Shown in pieces: positions 47,215-60,561 of a stretch of 64,000 nucleotides of DNA. The position numbers and the translations under genes are program-made. Source of the DNA: Eulemur rufifrons. Its lineage: Eukaryota > Chordata > Mammalia > Primates > Lemuridae. Position 1 is the stretch's first letter, and the number at the start of each line of letters is the position of its first letter. The notes under the pieces are model-generated. The model was not told the origin of the DNA, did no database searches, and saw only the letters and a list, made by a program, of their open reading frames with translations. Location: assembly GCF_041146395.1 (NCBI RefSeq), contig NC_090989.1, positions 126,107,501 through 126,171,500 of the forward strand, given 5' to 3'.

Positions 47215-47330
47215 TTGCCTGTTGTGATGGTTCATAGTTGTGTACATATGTCAAAACTCATCAAATCATACAATTTAAATACATGGACTTTACTGTACAG
47301 AAATTATATTGCAAAAAAAGCTGTTAACAA
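47215..47330 (+). mobile_element. Old L1 3' terminus fragment
   Basis: 'gtgatggttcatagttgtgt', 'acatatgtcaaaactcatca' and 'tactgtacagaaattatatt' match old L1 3' ends. Confidence 0.65.
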
Positions 47331-47689
47331 TAGAAGAAAGAAAGCAAAGAGCGAAGGTAGGAAGGAAAAATGAAACCAAACAAGGCTGCAAATGGGCTTG
47401 AATGGGATCCATGGCATCCAATGTGTATCTTTCCTTCAACAGAAAACTGTTTGTGGGCCTAGCCTAGGGAGAAGAAGTCTGGTGACCCCCTAGACTTTGG
47501 AGAAGTAGCCAGTGAAGGGGTGGACACTTGGGATGGGCCATCTCAGATTCCTGAGAAGAGCCTGCTCGGGTGGCAGACATATCAAGGAAACATGGGGCAG
47601 AGTCAAGATACTTCCTATTCTCATTAATTCTTTAGATTATGCTAAAGTGATTTCAGTCACTTAAGATTCTACAAAGGAAAAGGTGCCAA

Positions 47690-48170
47690 AACCTTCCAGT
47701 GGGAGAAAGAATAGTCTATTCAAGTGGTGATGGGGTATCTATCTGAACATTCACATGCAAAAGAATGAAGTTGTACCCCTACCTCATACCATATAAAAGA
47801 TTAATTCAAAATGGATCAATGACCTAAATATAAAAGCTAAAACTGTAACTTTTAGAAGAAAACAGAGGTGTAAATCATCACGATTTTGGATTTACTAATA
47901 GATTATTACATATAATACCAAAAGCATAATAAACAACAAAAAATAGATAAATTAGACTTTATCAAAATTAAAAACTTTTGCATATCAAAGGAAGGACATT
48001 ATCAAGAAAGTGAAAATCCAACCTACAAAATGGGAGAAAATATTTGTAAATCACATCCTCGATAAGGATCTAGAATCCAGAATATATGAATAAAAAACCT
48101 TCAACAACTCAACAACAAAAAGACAACTCAATTAAAAAATGAGCAAATGACTGAAAAGACATTTCTACAA
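47690..48170 (+). mobile_element. Old L1 ORF2 fragment
   Basis: Ordered but decayed ORF2 C-terminal landmarks: 'gaatagtctattcaagtggt', 'gtacccctacctcataccat', 'aatggatcaatgacctaaat', 'ttgcatatcaaaggaaggac'. Confidence 0.8.
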
Positions 48171-48171
48171 A

Positions 48172-48620
<449 letters not shown>

Positions 48621-48829
48621 AAGTGGTTTTTTTTTCTCCCTCAAATGTTAAGTTGTGCATTTCACATTCTCGTCCTAGTACAGTGTTTACAGAGCCCAGT
48701 TAACAGTACTCTTGTCTTCTGGGTTAATGAAGAGCAAAATGGCCAACTTGAAGCCCCTAGTGTTCATCCCCATCATAGGTGCCAGAACAATAAATACATT
48801 TTAACAAAATAACTGAAGGAGACCACTGG

Positions 48830-51800
48830 AGTACATATAGGAATAACAGGAACCCTGGTGAGCACAGAAACTGAGGATAGCCACATAGAGAATGGAAGGA
48901 AACGTCAGGCCTCTGCCATCCTATCCTCTAATGAGGATCAGCTGGGAACCAGGAAGAACTTCTCCCTACAGTGAGGAGGTAGACAAGAGGATCCCACCAA
49001 ATACCACCAACACTCTGGAGACCTACAGACCTGACCACTGGGAGCCCCCCCACAGTCTTAACAGGCACTAAGCCCAGTTGAGGGAGCTACCTGGAGTCCA
49101 CATGTTGTGCTCCCCACAGAGAAGGAGCTGACACTACGTCTGCCCTTGTGGCCAGTATGGCTATTGTGCTGTCCCATCTTGGGATTGGATCTGTAGCTGG
49201 AGTGTGTCTTGCTCCAGGGTTGAGTAGCCATGGCTCTCCTTCATCCCTGAGGCTAAGCCACCACGGAATCCCTCCAGCCTGGTGGTTTGATGTCTGTTAC
49301 AACCCTCCCCATGAGGCCAAGTGTGGGTGAAACCACTTCACCTACTACACTTTCCCAACCCTTCGGGCTGGAGCTGAAGCACTACCCTGCCTCCCAGGAG
49401 AACAGTACATTGGCTGCTCAGGGTAGTCAGGCCTCCCTGGTGCCTAAGTTAAAACAGAATCTCATGAAATTGTGCCCTGGCCAGCCAGTCATGCACCCCA
49501 GTACCTAAGCTGAAGTGGTGCCTGCAACCTAGGGAAATGGTGTCTAGGCTGCCCAGAACAGTCATGCCCCCTAGGCCTGAGCTGAAGTGGCACGTCACCC
49601 CCTGGGGAATTGGTGCCCTGGCAGAGCTGAGCAGTTGTGCATCCCAGGGATGAGCTGATGTAGTACCCTGCATCCCAGGGAAATAGAACAGTGGGATGAG
49701 ACACCCACCCTACAGGCCAAACAACTCTAATACCCTGATTCCCTGAAGCTAGCCCAGCCCCCTAGAATATGAGCTGCTGAGACACCTCTGTCCCTGGGGA
49801 GTAAAGTCATAGCAGTGCTGTCCTCTGCCTTCTAGCACCCAATGACAGCTGTGCTCCACCATTCTGAGGTACTTGCTGCTGCTGCACCTGGCTTCACAGA
49901 GTCTGGGATACTGCTAAGCTCCACCATCCCAGGGTCTAGAGTCACTGCTACACAGTGCCTCATCCCCTGGGACCCACATAGCCACTGATACCTATGGGCT
50001 CAGGCTCCCAAATTGCAGGAGTACTCTGCTTCCCAGGCCCAAACCTCCAGAGCACCCCTTCTTCCTCAGAGACAGGCCAATGTTGTGCCTTCCCCTGAAG
50101 GGTAGAATCACAGGTACAACATGGCACTCTGGGCTCAAGCTGCTAGGGGATGCCTCAGAGTCACAGATCCTGGCCTTCTGGGCAACCTACATATAACCCT
50201 GCCACAGACAGTGAACATGCACCCCAAGATCCACTTGACATAATGGTTCATGAGACCCTGAGCTTAGGACCCTGGCCCCACAGCTGCTCTGAGCACTTGC
50301 ACCTTGAACCTAGCACAGCTGCTGGTAGGCCATATCAGGCCTGACACTAAGAGGAATACCCTCAGCTGAATCTCCACAATGTGGGGAAAAAAAGAATAAA
50401 AAGATACTAAGTGCCCTTGATACTAGGATATTAATAACCTATGTTGCCATCACTGCCACAGACTTCTACAACTTAGGCCACTGAGGCACTCACAATTTTG
50501 GACACTGAATGCAGCTTAAGACCATACCACTGCACCTATCTGGAAACAGGGTCACCACACCCTTCCCAATTGGCACACTAAAACCCAACTGCAGCTTTCT
50601 CTACATAAGCCACTCTAGAAAGTTTGGAAAAGATGGTAGTTCCACCAGATATACAGGTGTCAACAAAGGAACACAAGAAACACGAAAAAGCAGGGAAATA
50701 TGACACAACCAAAGGAACATAATGACTCTCTAGTAACAGACCCAATAAAAAGGAAATCAGTGAATTGCTGGAAAAGATAAAATAATGATCTTAAGGAAAA
50801 ACAATGAGACACAAGAAAATACAGGTATACAATTCAATTAAATTTGGAAAATAATTCACCATATGAATAAGAAATTCAACAGAGATAGAAATCATAAGAA
50901 CCAAACAGAAACCCCATAGCTGAAGAATTCAGTGAATGAAATAAAAAAGAAAATAGAGAGCTTCAACAGCAGACTTGATAAAGGAGAAGGAAGAATCTCT
51001 GAACTTGGAGATAAGTCATATGAGATTACCCAGTCAGAGACAAAAAATAAATACATAAATAAGAAAAAAATGAGTATAGAAAGCCTACAAGATTTATAGG
51101 ACACTATTAAGCAGATAAATATTTATATTATAGTATTTCCAGAGGGAGAAGAGAAAAGGTGCAGAAAATCTATTTAATGAAATAATAGCTGAAAACTTCC
51201 CAAGTTTGGGAGAGATATGGGCATCCAGATCCAGGAAGCAAATTGTCCCCAAATAGATTCAACTCCTCTAATGAAGGTCCCCCTGGGCAATTTTATAGTA
51301 AAATTGTCAAAAGTCAAAGACAAAGAATTCCAAAAAGAGCAAAAGTGTTAAGTTACATATAAGAGAATCCCTATAGGACTAACAGCAGATTTCTCTGCAG
51401 AAAACTCACAGACCAAGAGAGAATGGGATGATATACTCAAAAGTACTGAAAGAAAACAAAATGACAACCAAGAATACTATTCTGAGCAAACCATTTTTCA
51501 GAAATGAGGGAGAAATAAAGTCTTTCCTAGACAAGCAAAAACTGAGAGAATTCATCACCACTAGACCAGCCCTCCAAGAAATGCTCAAGGAAGTCTTACA
51601 TCTGGAAGTGAAAAGATGATGACTATCATTAAAACACACAAAAGTATAAAACTCACTGGTAGAGCAGATATCCAAAGGAGAAAGAAAAGAATCAAAACTT
51701 ATCACTACAGAAAAACACCAAACTGCAATAAGAGAGGAAGAAAGAAATGAAGGATATACAAAAAAAACCAGAAAATAATTTACGAAATGACAGAAGTAAG

Positions 51801-54235
51801 GCCACACCTATCAATAATAACCTTGAATGTAACAGAATGGATTCCTCACATAAAAGATAAAGACTAACTGAATGGTATTAAAAAAAAAACATGATCCAAC
51901 TATATGCTGCTTTCAAGTAACTCACTTCAACTGTAAAGACACATATAGACTGAAAGTGAAGGGATGGAAAAAGATATTCCACAGAAACAAAAACCAAAAG
52001 TGGGTTGAGTAGCTATACTTATATCAGATAAAACAGACTTTAAGTCAAAAACTAAAAAGAGATCAAAAAAGTCATTACATAATGATAAAAGGATCAGTTC
52101 ACAAGAGGATATAACAACTGTGAATATATATGCACCCAAACCAAGCACTCAAATACATAAAACAAATATTAGATCTAAAGGGAGAGACAGACTCCAAAAC
52201 AGTAATAGTTGAGGACTTCAACACCCTACTCTCAGCATTAGAAAGATCATCCAGGCAAAAAATTGACAAAGAAACACTGAATCTAAATTGCACTTTAGAC
52301 CAAATGGACCTAACAGACATTTACAGAACATTTCATCCAATAGCTGCAGAATACACATTTTTTTCATCATCACATGGAATGTTCTTCAGGATAGATCACA
52401 TGTTAGGCAACAAACAAGTCTCAACACGTTTAAAAGAACAGAAGTACCTTTTCTGACCACAATGGAATAAAGCTAGAAATCAATAAGAAGAACTTTCAAA
52501 ATTATACGAATAAATGGAAATTAAACAACATGCTCCTGGGTGACCAAGGGGTCAATGAAAACAATTAAGCAGAAAATTTAAAAAATTCTTCAAACAAATG
52601 AAAATACAAACATAATATACAAAAAAAAAACAAAAAACAAAAAAACAAACCCTGTAGGATACAGTAAAAACAGCATTAAGAGGAAAATTTATAGCAATAA
52701 ATGCCTACATCAGAAAAGTAGAAAGATTTCAAATAAACAACCTAAGTATATATCTGAAGGAACTAGAAATGCAAGAACAAACCAAGTCCAAAATTAGTAG
52801 AAGAAAAGGAATAATAAAGATTAGAGCAGAAATAAACAAAATTGAGACTAAAAAAATACAAAAGATCAATGAAATGGAAAGGTAGTTTTTTGAAAAAATA
52901 AACAAAATCAACAAAAAATAAGCTAGACTAACCAACAAGAAAAAGAAAAGACTGAAATAAAATAAGAAATGAAAAATAAGATGTGAGAACTGATACCACA
53001 GAAATATTAATACAAAGGGCCATTAGAGACTATTATGAACTATATGTCAACAAATTAGAAAAACTAGAGGAAATGAATAAATTTCTGGACACATACAACC
53101 TACCACAGTTGAGCAAGAAGAAATAGAAAACCTGAATAGCCCAACTGCAAGTAACAAGATTAAATCTGTAACAAGAATTCTCCCATCAAAGAAAAGCCCA
53201 GGATCAAATGGCTTCATTGCTGAATTCTACCAAACATTTAAAAAAGAACTAATACTAATTCTTCTCAGACTCTTCTGGAAAATTGAAGAGGAGGAAATTC
53301 TTCCAAACTTATTCTATGAGGCCGGCATTACCCTGATACCAAAATCAGACAAGGACACAACAAAAAGAGAAAACTATGGGCCAATATCTCTGATGAACAC
53401 AGATGCAAAAATCCTCAACAAAATACTAGCAAACAGAATCTGGTAGCACATTGAAAAGATCATTCCCCATGATCAAGTTAGATTTATTCCAGGTATGTAA
53501 AGATGGTTCAACATATGCAAATCAATAAAGGTGATATGGGGCATCAATAGAATGAAGGATAAAAATTGTATGATCATCCTGATAGACATAGAAAAAGCAT
53601 TTGATCAAATTCAACAGTCCTTCATGATAAAAACTCTCAATAAGGTAGGTTCATTGCAGCATCATTTATAATACCCAAGATATGGAATCAACGTAAGTGT
53701 CCATCAACAGATGAATGGATAAAGAAAATGTGGTATACATACACAATGGAATACGGTATTCAGCCATAAAAAAGGATGAAATCCTGTCATTTGCAACAAC
53801 ATGGATGGTACTGGAAGACATATGAAATGAAATAAGCCAGGCACAGAAAGACAAATATTGCATGTTCTCATTCATATGTAGGAGGTAGAAAAATTGATCT
53901 CATGGAGGTAGCAAATAAAATGGTGGTTACCAGAGGTTAGGAAGGGTGAGGGTGGGAGGGATGAAGGGAACCTGGTTAATGGGTACAAAAATACAGTTAG
54001 ATGAAAGAAATAAATTCTAGTGTTCAATAGTCCAGTAGGGTGACTATGGTTAACAATAATTGATTGTATAGCTCAAAATAGTTATAATAGAAAATTAGGA
54101 ATGTTCCCCAAAGAAATGATAAATGAGGTGATGGATAACACAATTATCCTGACTTGATCATTACATATTTATGCATGTATCAAAATATCATATGTATCTC
54201 ATAAATATGTACAACTATTATGTATCAACAAAAAA
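48830..54235 (+). mobile_element. Old L1 spanning 5' UTR to 3' end, with an internal deletion
   Basis: 48830-50700 is a GC-richer 5' UTR-like region with repeated 'cctgagctgaagtggc'-type phrases. 50700-51640 is a broken ORF1-type region. ORF2 begins near 51787 and is decayed but ordered through endonuclease and reverse transcriptase to about 53643 ('tcatgataaaaactctcaat'). It then jumps to the far C-terminal part ('tcattgcagcatcatttata'), so most of the region between is missing. A 3' UTR ends near 54235. Not coding. Confidence 0.85.
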
Positions 54236-54279
54236 TTCTTCTATCTTTTGTATTTGGAGAGTCTGCTATCTACGAGATA

Positions 54280-54480
54280 GTAGAAAAAGCAATGGCCCAG
54301 CTAGGAAAGTCCCGGTTTCTTATTTCTCCCAATCCCAGAGTGTGTAAATTCAGAGAAATCACACCTGAAACATAGGTGTGTCCAACCTTCAAAGGAGTTG
54401 ATGAGGAACAAATGAGATCATGTATGTAAATTAGCTCTGAAAAATCCTATAGAACTGTACAAATATCAGGAAATATTCTT
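54280..54480 (+). repeat. MIR SINE, degraded
   Basis: 'atgaggaacaaatgagatca', 'tgtatgtaaattagctctga' and 'actgtacaaatatcaggaaa' follow the MIR 3' half. The 5' part is poorly conserved. Confidence 0.5.
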
Positions 54481-55340
54481 ACGATGAAAATACTGGGATA
54501 TCAAATCCTGCCTGCAGCCTCCAGCATTTTAAGTAGGAAAACATCAAAACTGTGTTTAAGGAATGCTGGCCCATGCACAGTTCTTTCATTCATTTATTAA
54601 GTGTTCTAGCCATTCAAGGTTATCCCCGAAAAAGAAAGAACCATTCTAGAATATATCCTGAAGGCCCTAGCATAATGAGCTGCTTGCTGCTACCAAGGAA
54701 GGTGGACAAAATACTACATCTCAGGATACAGCATCCTACTCATTCACCCTTAAACCCCATGGCCAGTCTGTACATGTAACATTTGAGAAGTTCTGGTCAT
54801 TGAATTGTAAAAGCTAGAGAAAACGTATGTGGTCATGAGTGGGAGGCGGGTACGTCGAGTTAGATGGGAAGCTAACCATATTGATATACTGACCAATATC
54901 TCACAGTAACCCTATAATGCAGTTATTAGAATTACTGTTTTGCAGAGGAGAAAAACTGAGACAAGTGTAGGTATCTCTGCCTCCAGTGTCCACGCTACTT
55001 GCTCCCAGCCAAGCCCAGTCTCTTTTCCTCCACTTGCCTGCACTTGGCCTTGGAATCCAGTGCTGCCTATGCAGTCACTCCCTCCTACCACTTATTTCTG
55101 GCCACAAGTCTTGGTTTTCAGACTTTATTCAGTCTATTTTTCAGCCTGTTCATGAATCAACCTTGCCTGTGGACAACTGGCACTCCTGAGCACAGGCTTG
55201 GCAGGGAAAGATGAATTAAGTCAACAAAATCCCCTAAGAATTATAATGGACTTGACAGGACTGTTCTCCAAATCCAGCTATCCTAAAACTGAGGGTAGCC
55301 TGAGATGATATAAATATGAGAGATCCTCATCTGGGGTAGT
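54481..55340. other. Unassigned, with one minus-strand MIR trace
   Basis: 54890-54975 ('ctcacagtaaccctataatg', 'ttttgcagaggagaaaaact') is a minus-strand MIR remnant. The rest is unrecognised. Confidence 0.45.
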
Positions 55341-55344
55341 ACTT

Positions 55345-55495
55345 CCCTAAGTGCATGTTGCAGAGGTCAGAATCACCTGATCACCTGGGGCACTTATCAA
55401 ACATGCAGATTACTAGGCCCACCCAAACCAGGAGTATGCATCTCTGAAAAATACCCCCGATGATGGTTCTGATGCTCTTTGATTTCCCTGTGAAA
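55345..55495. mobile_element. MER5-type hAT fragment
   Basis: 'aggtcagaatcacctgatca', 'gcacttatcaaacatgcaga', 'ttactaggcccacccaaacc' and 'tgatggttctgatgctc' follow MER5A order. Confidence 0.7.
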
Positions 55496-55499
55496 TTGC

Positions 55500-58225
55500 T
55501 ATCATTGAGGAAACCTACTCTATCAAATACTGGACTGACCTAATCATGGCTATAACCTTGAATGGTAAGTATATGGGTGTTTTTTTTGTTTGTTTGTTTG
55601 TTTTTCGGTCAAAAGACACACCACCGAACAAAACAAGCATCAACCAAGTCATGTTCCAAAAAAAAGTGCAGTTAAACTTTTCTCATATAGCAGGTGTATT
55701 GCTTAAAAACTGTTCAGATTTTACTCACAGTGAAGCAGCTCAAACACTAGGTAAGGGGTCAAGCTTAGGTAAAAACAGAGAGAAAATGTCCTCTGTATTT
55801 TAAATTACCTCTCTTCATTCTCACTGGCCCAACCAGATTTGTTGGGAGCGGGGAGGTTCGTATCTAAATTTTTTAACAAGCATACAAGGGCAGAGGGGAC
55901 ATGCTCACTGTAAACAGTTGGTCTAGCTGTATCAATGTCAGCCCTGCTTTCCTTCAATATTAAGTAGACAGTTTCATACAAGATTGAGCCAGAATGGAGC
56001 GTCTCTCTATCCATTTTATTCTGGGGAAAGACACTAGATGTGATTAGAGCCTTAATGTACTTTTGCTAGATTTGTTTTCTGTAAAAAAGAATTAAGGATT
56101 ATAAAACCTCCAACTTTCTGAACTGCTTGAAACGTTACGATTGCTTCAGATTTATAAAGAGCTTTCATGACCTGAATATCCCAGTCATGCAAGCATTTGT
56201 TCTATTGTTAAAGATCTAGTGAAATGGTATCTGCAAGTTTTATATATGGGAAAAGGCACATTCCTGGCATGTAGCCTTAATGGAGGTGCACGTAAGATAC
56301 AAAGCCTTGCCTTGGGAAAATGAACTACAGACTCAACTAGAAAACTTTCTGTTTCAGACCAGTTAAAAATGTAAAATATAGCTACCACAGAGCTTAATTG
56401 TACAGTGGTAGTTTCAACTTCTGTAACAGGAGACAATTTTTCGCATTTTCTTGGGATTGGCCCACAGCTACAGCCATATTGGACAGATGTTTTTAACTCT
56501 AAATGCAATGCAGAATTACCTATCATTTCTTTGCTATGCAGATTGAATATTGTGCATGAGCATTCAAAAACGCATGTTTATAGTTTGCACTTCTTATGTT
56601 TATTGTTTTCTATCACCAAATGTACTATCTACAGATGGAAAACTCAAGAGTCTTTGATGGGTGGTGAGGAATTGCTCAAAAGAATCAGTTACACACAGTG
56701 AGACATATTACACATAATGTTGGAAAGGGCTAGATTACACAGTTATCCAACTATGTACAGGAGCAATCCTCATCTAGAAGTGTTTCAGGGATTCCAAATG
56801 ATCATACTCAACAGCTGGCCCTATTTGCAAGGCTTGGTCAATGGAAAATACTGCTGCTTTTCTCCCCTTATCCCTCCCCACCTTCTCTACTGCCATCTTT
56901 GTGAAAGCAGAGTGGCATGCTGCCTTATTGTTGCTGCTTATTACCCTCAAATGACAGCAATGAAAGCAGGCAAGGCGATTAAGCAATGTGGCAGCCCATT
57001 TTTATGAGTTTACCTTTAAAGGCAACCAAGAGAATTTTAGAGAAGTAGAGGGGCTTTACAACCACAGGAAACTGCTGTGAAGTATTTATTTTTGAAAGTC
57101 ACTGATTTCCTTGGCATAAGGATGCTAATAAATTTTAGATAGTTATTTTGAACAATTTTGAAGGTAATGTGTTTTTAGAAAAAAAACCTATGCAGAATAC
57201 ATTTCTTAAAGAGTGACCAACCTTTTTGGAGCTGATTTTGCCATAACTTCAACTTTTTACAAAAAAGTGCTGAATGGAAATTTTTCAATTCCAAAGGCTT
57301 GGTTTTGAGTTGAGAATTTTGTGGTAATGCTCAGTTGTGAATATGCTTGACATACTGTCAAGCAGGTTTAAAGCAAGTGTTTCAAGAGCTATATAGTCTT
57401 GTTTGGGGCTCTCAAAATATTACAAACTTGTTCAGTTTGTTCAAGTATAACCAAATATTCTGGGTAAGGGTTAGCATGTATGTAACCATATATATAAACA
57501 TGCATATACATACATGTATACATATATACAAATACATGTGCAATTTTAAGGATTTCTAATTTTCAGCAATTATACACTAAACATCAAAATTTATTTTTTG
57601 GTGATTTAGAAAGCACTGTTTTATCTTGCAGTACCTTGGCGTCTTAATCAATTTTTTGGTAATGAGTCAGTTAATAAGAGTTTATCAATTAATAAGAGCT
57701 TATCAACTGATGGAATACAGGAGTGTGCAGAGGAGAGACTTTCCTCTCCCACAACCTCAGCTTATAGAATTTAGAGTACTAGAACTAAAACTGGAAGAGG
57801 TGGCTAAGTACTGATTTTCTGGGTGCATCCTCATATGAAGTAAATGCAATCTGAAAAATCTAAGTACTATTAAACAACTGCAATACCCCAAAATAAAAAG
57901 GTCAGAAATTAGGACAATGTGTGCAGTAGACAAAATGATTCCCAGGGTCCAAAATGAGAGGAACTTTGGCCACAAGACAGCAGAGTCAGATGTGTTCTTC
58001 AGCATTCCTACAAGGCACTACACTGTTGATGCACTGCTGTGGAACCCTCTATTAACCATTTCCAACTCAACACAGGAGAGATTATTCTCTCATCAAAACT
58101 CACCTCTTAATTTCATAGGAGAAAGCAACAAAAATACAATGTACCAAATTTGCTTTTATAAACTAACTCTACCAGATTAGTAAATTGAACAATATTTATA
58201 CTTTTGAATTACAACAATCTATACC
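55500..58225. other. Repeat-poor flank downstream of the minus-strand gene
   Basis: Almost no transposon sequence is recognised over 2.7 kb. A (GTTT)n tract lies at about 55583-55604, an alternating AT-rich tract at 57470-57540, and an 18-bp tandem duplication at 57671-57706. A minus-strand AATAAA at 56015-56020 could serve a longer 3' UTR form of the upstream gene. Minus ORFs of 113 and 69 codons (56185-56526, 55805-56014) have no recognisable domain. Confidence 0.35.
57671..57706 (+). repeat. 18-bp tandem duplication
   Basis: TTAATAAGAGTTTATCAA (57671-57688) is followed directly by TTAATAAGAGCTTATCAA (57689-57706). One difference. Confidence 0.95.
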
Positions 58226-58227
58226 TT

Positions 58228-58322
58228 GTCACACACTTCACACCCAACTCTCCATTTAGATAATGACATAAGTAGGTCAAAAACACTTTTGAAAAAAAGA
58301 AGTTCCTTTATTTCTATTTATT
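58228..58322 (-). terminator. Polyadenylation region of the minus-strand gene
   Basis: On the minus strand, two AATAAA signals lie at 58317-58322 and 58307-58312. A GT-rich element (gttgggtgtgaagtgtgtga) follows at about 58229-58248. The spacing would place cleavage near 58285-58300. The arrangement is typical of a vertebrate poly(A) site; use is inferred. Confidence 0.6.
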
Positions 58323-60207
58323 CATTAATGCAAAGACAGTATCAGTAATAGCTAATAAGAACTTATTTTTATATTTTTAAGTTTAAAATTAATTTTCCAT
58401 TTTGAAAGGTTCAGGACTTTGTCTCTTCTTTCTACCTTACTATTTTAAATACTTCACTCCAACAAAACAGCAGACAAAAGTTTATTCTTTTACTTTTCCT
58501 TAAGGTCATCTTAGGATAATCAGAATTGGCTCTTTAGAATTTAGGTATCATTTATAGTAAGCCGGAGATTTAATCATAGAATGATACATGGAAGAATGTT
58601 ATAGCACCAAAAATTAGAGAGAATTTTTTAAAAGGACAAATTTCAGGGTACTTTCAAATTCTGAGGTGTAATAAAGCCCTGGTGGGGATCCTTAAAAGAC
58701 TCCTCCCTTCAGATTCAGAATGAAAATTATTAGGAATTACAGACCAAAATGGGCACTAGTAATATGTTCCATGTTTCCTACTTTAGGTAGGGATAAATAG
58801 AGTTTCCATGTTTTAGGGAAGGGGCCAATGGAAGAAAAGGCCAGGAAGCCACTTTAAACTCACATCCATGGCAGATAAAATGACACTGATATGACTGTTT
58901 CCCTTTGAAAGGTATTATCCCATTGCTACCTTCCCAAGGCTTGGCCCTTTGACTGCTCATATGGCTATTTCCCTTTTTTTTTATATTACCAGTTCTAGCA
59001 GCAAATCTCCTGGAACAATGGTAATACAGACTGGAAAAGCAAGACTTTAGGTACAGAAAAGGGGCTCTGCTCTGGTGCTCCAGTTGTTTGTCACAACGTA
59101 CAATGAGGAGACCAGCTAATTAAAAAATATTGTCATCTCTGACTCTAGCATATTCTTGGGGTACACTTATTAAACAACTTTTGTGGTTTAAATGCGCCAA
59201 AACTACCTACCTTGACTCCTGGACATGTTTGATTTTACAAAAGGAAATGAAATAGGCAAAAAAGGAATTTATAACCAATAACTAATATTTCAATGTTTTT
59301 ACAAAAACAATTCCTTTCAGATACTCTGATTAACCCTTAAGTAACATAAAAAAGCTTCAGCATTCTTTAATACCAACATTTTGCACAATTTAAGACACAG
59401 CCATTGAGTTTAACATTTCAAGGAAAAAACATTTTTATAAAAAGGAGAATGGTAACTCACTGAGAAGATTATGTACCTAGAAAAGTTTAGTTTGTCTTGG
59501 ATTCTTTTAAAAAATTAGGCCCAGAATTTTATTTATCCTAATTACCATCTCAATCAAATAGGATACATATGTGTGGATTCTAGATAAAGGAATAAACATT
59601 AAGACCCACTGATTGGACTGTTTGCTTAGAATATGTTTTACTGGGTTTAGACAAGGAAGACTTCAATAAAGCTAACTATATGTTGAATTCCACTGATTAA
59701 AAATGCAGTTTTAAAAATTCTGCTTTTGTGGTAAATTTTAGACAAATCGTAAATGCAAAGAACAATATTATAGATACTGCACTGTTCATAGGTACTTGTT
59801 GGAGAAGTGAAATGCTTGTATTCAAACTATCAAAATTCTGACCTTTCAAAATAGGTTTTTTAAAACAATTTTTTGAAAATCAGTATTTGCTTTTAAACTC
59901 TTAAAAATGCCAATTTCAATTTTAAAAAATCCTCGCAGATAAATTTTAAAGTTATTCTTTTCAGTCTCAATTATTTTACTTTCAACTATATATTTAACAC
60001 AGAACCAGTTTCTAAATAAACATCTAATGAAGAACAGTTTCAATGTAAGATAAAACTAGACAATCTAATAATGCAACATAAAGCCTGAGTGTGATTTATC
60101 AAAATTCAGAATTAAATTTCTATTTCTATAATAGTGAAAAACTATCAGCTTCTTTTTAATATTCAAAACCAGCAACTTCCCATGAGACTAGAAAGTTGCA
60201 GAGAGGA
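58290..60207 (-). other. Probable 3' UTR of the minus-strand gene
   Basis: It extends from the TGA at 60208-60210 to the poly(A) region near 58.3 kb, about 1.9 kb. AT-rich and free of Alu or L1, unlike the rest of the window, which fits a retained 3' UTR. Exact ends need transcript data, and a longer form to about 56.0 kb is possible. Confidence 0.55.
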
Positions 60208-60264
60208 TCAAACAGATTTAAGCACTGCTGCCCGACTTCTTCTAAAGTGATGCACTCTTTTATC
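60208..60264 (-). CDS. Terminal coding exon of an unrecognised gene
   Basis: On the minus strand a strong acceptor (tactgtttctatcttttctag) precedes GATAAAAGAGTG. The exon encodes DKRVHHFRRSRAAVLKSV and then TGA at 60208-60210: 18 codons plus stop. It is in phase 0 with the exon at 63028-63126, which ends DDYFK before a gtatga donor, so the joined peptide reads across the junction without interruption. The C-terminus is very basic (six K/R in the first eleven residues). I do not recognise the protein and see no domain in 18 residues. The matching phase, acceptor, in-frame stop and following repeat-free 3' UTR together support a real gene end. What else it could be: a chance splice pair, which I consider unlikely. 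Confidence 0.72.
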   Translation of the reverse strand, partial: DKRVHHFRRSRAAVLKSV

Positions 60265-60398
60265 CTAGAAAAGATAGAAACAGTACTTTACTTCACTGAA
60301 AATTTCTTGTTACCATTATGACCTAAAGAAGACTTGCAAAAACTTTAAAGCATTTATTTTTGGTTTAAATATTATAAATAATGAGAAAGAAAAGGTAA

Positions 60399-60561
60399 TT
60401 TTTTTTTTTTTGAGACAGGGTCTTGATCTGTTACCCAGGCTAGAGTGCAGTGGCATGATCATAGCTCGCTGGAACCTCAAACTCCTGGGTTTAAGTGATC
60501 CTTCTGCCTCAGCCTCCCAAGTAGCTGGGACACAGGCATGCCAGCATGTCCAGCTAATTTT
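60399..60561 (-). mobile_element. Alu right arm only, minus strand, in the last intron
   Basis: T run, then 'gagacagggtcttgatctgt' through 'gcctcagcctcccaagtagc' to 'tgtccagctaatttt'. It stops at the inter-arm boundary, so only the 3' monomer is present. It lies between the two supported exons. Confidence 0.9.

Noticed and set aside
56185..56526. Minus-strand 113-codon ORF as a coding exon
   Set aside because: No flanking splice sites that match the gene at 60-63 kb and no protein resemblance. It lies beyond the likely poly(A) site.
57917..58180. Plus-strand 87-codon ORF
   Set aside because: AT-rich region, no domain, and it ends in the likely downstream region of the minus-strand gene.
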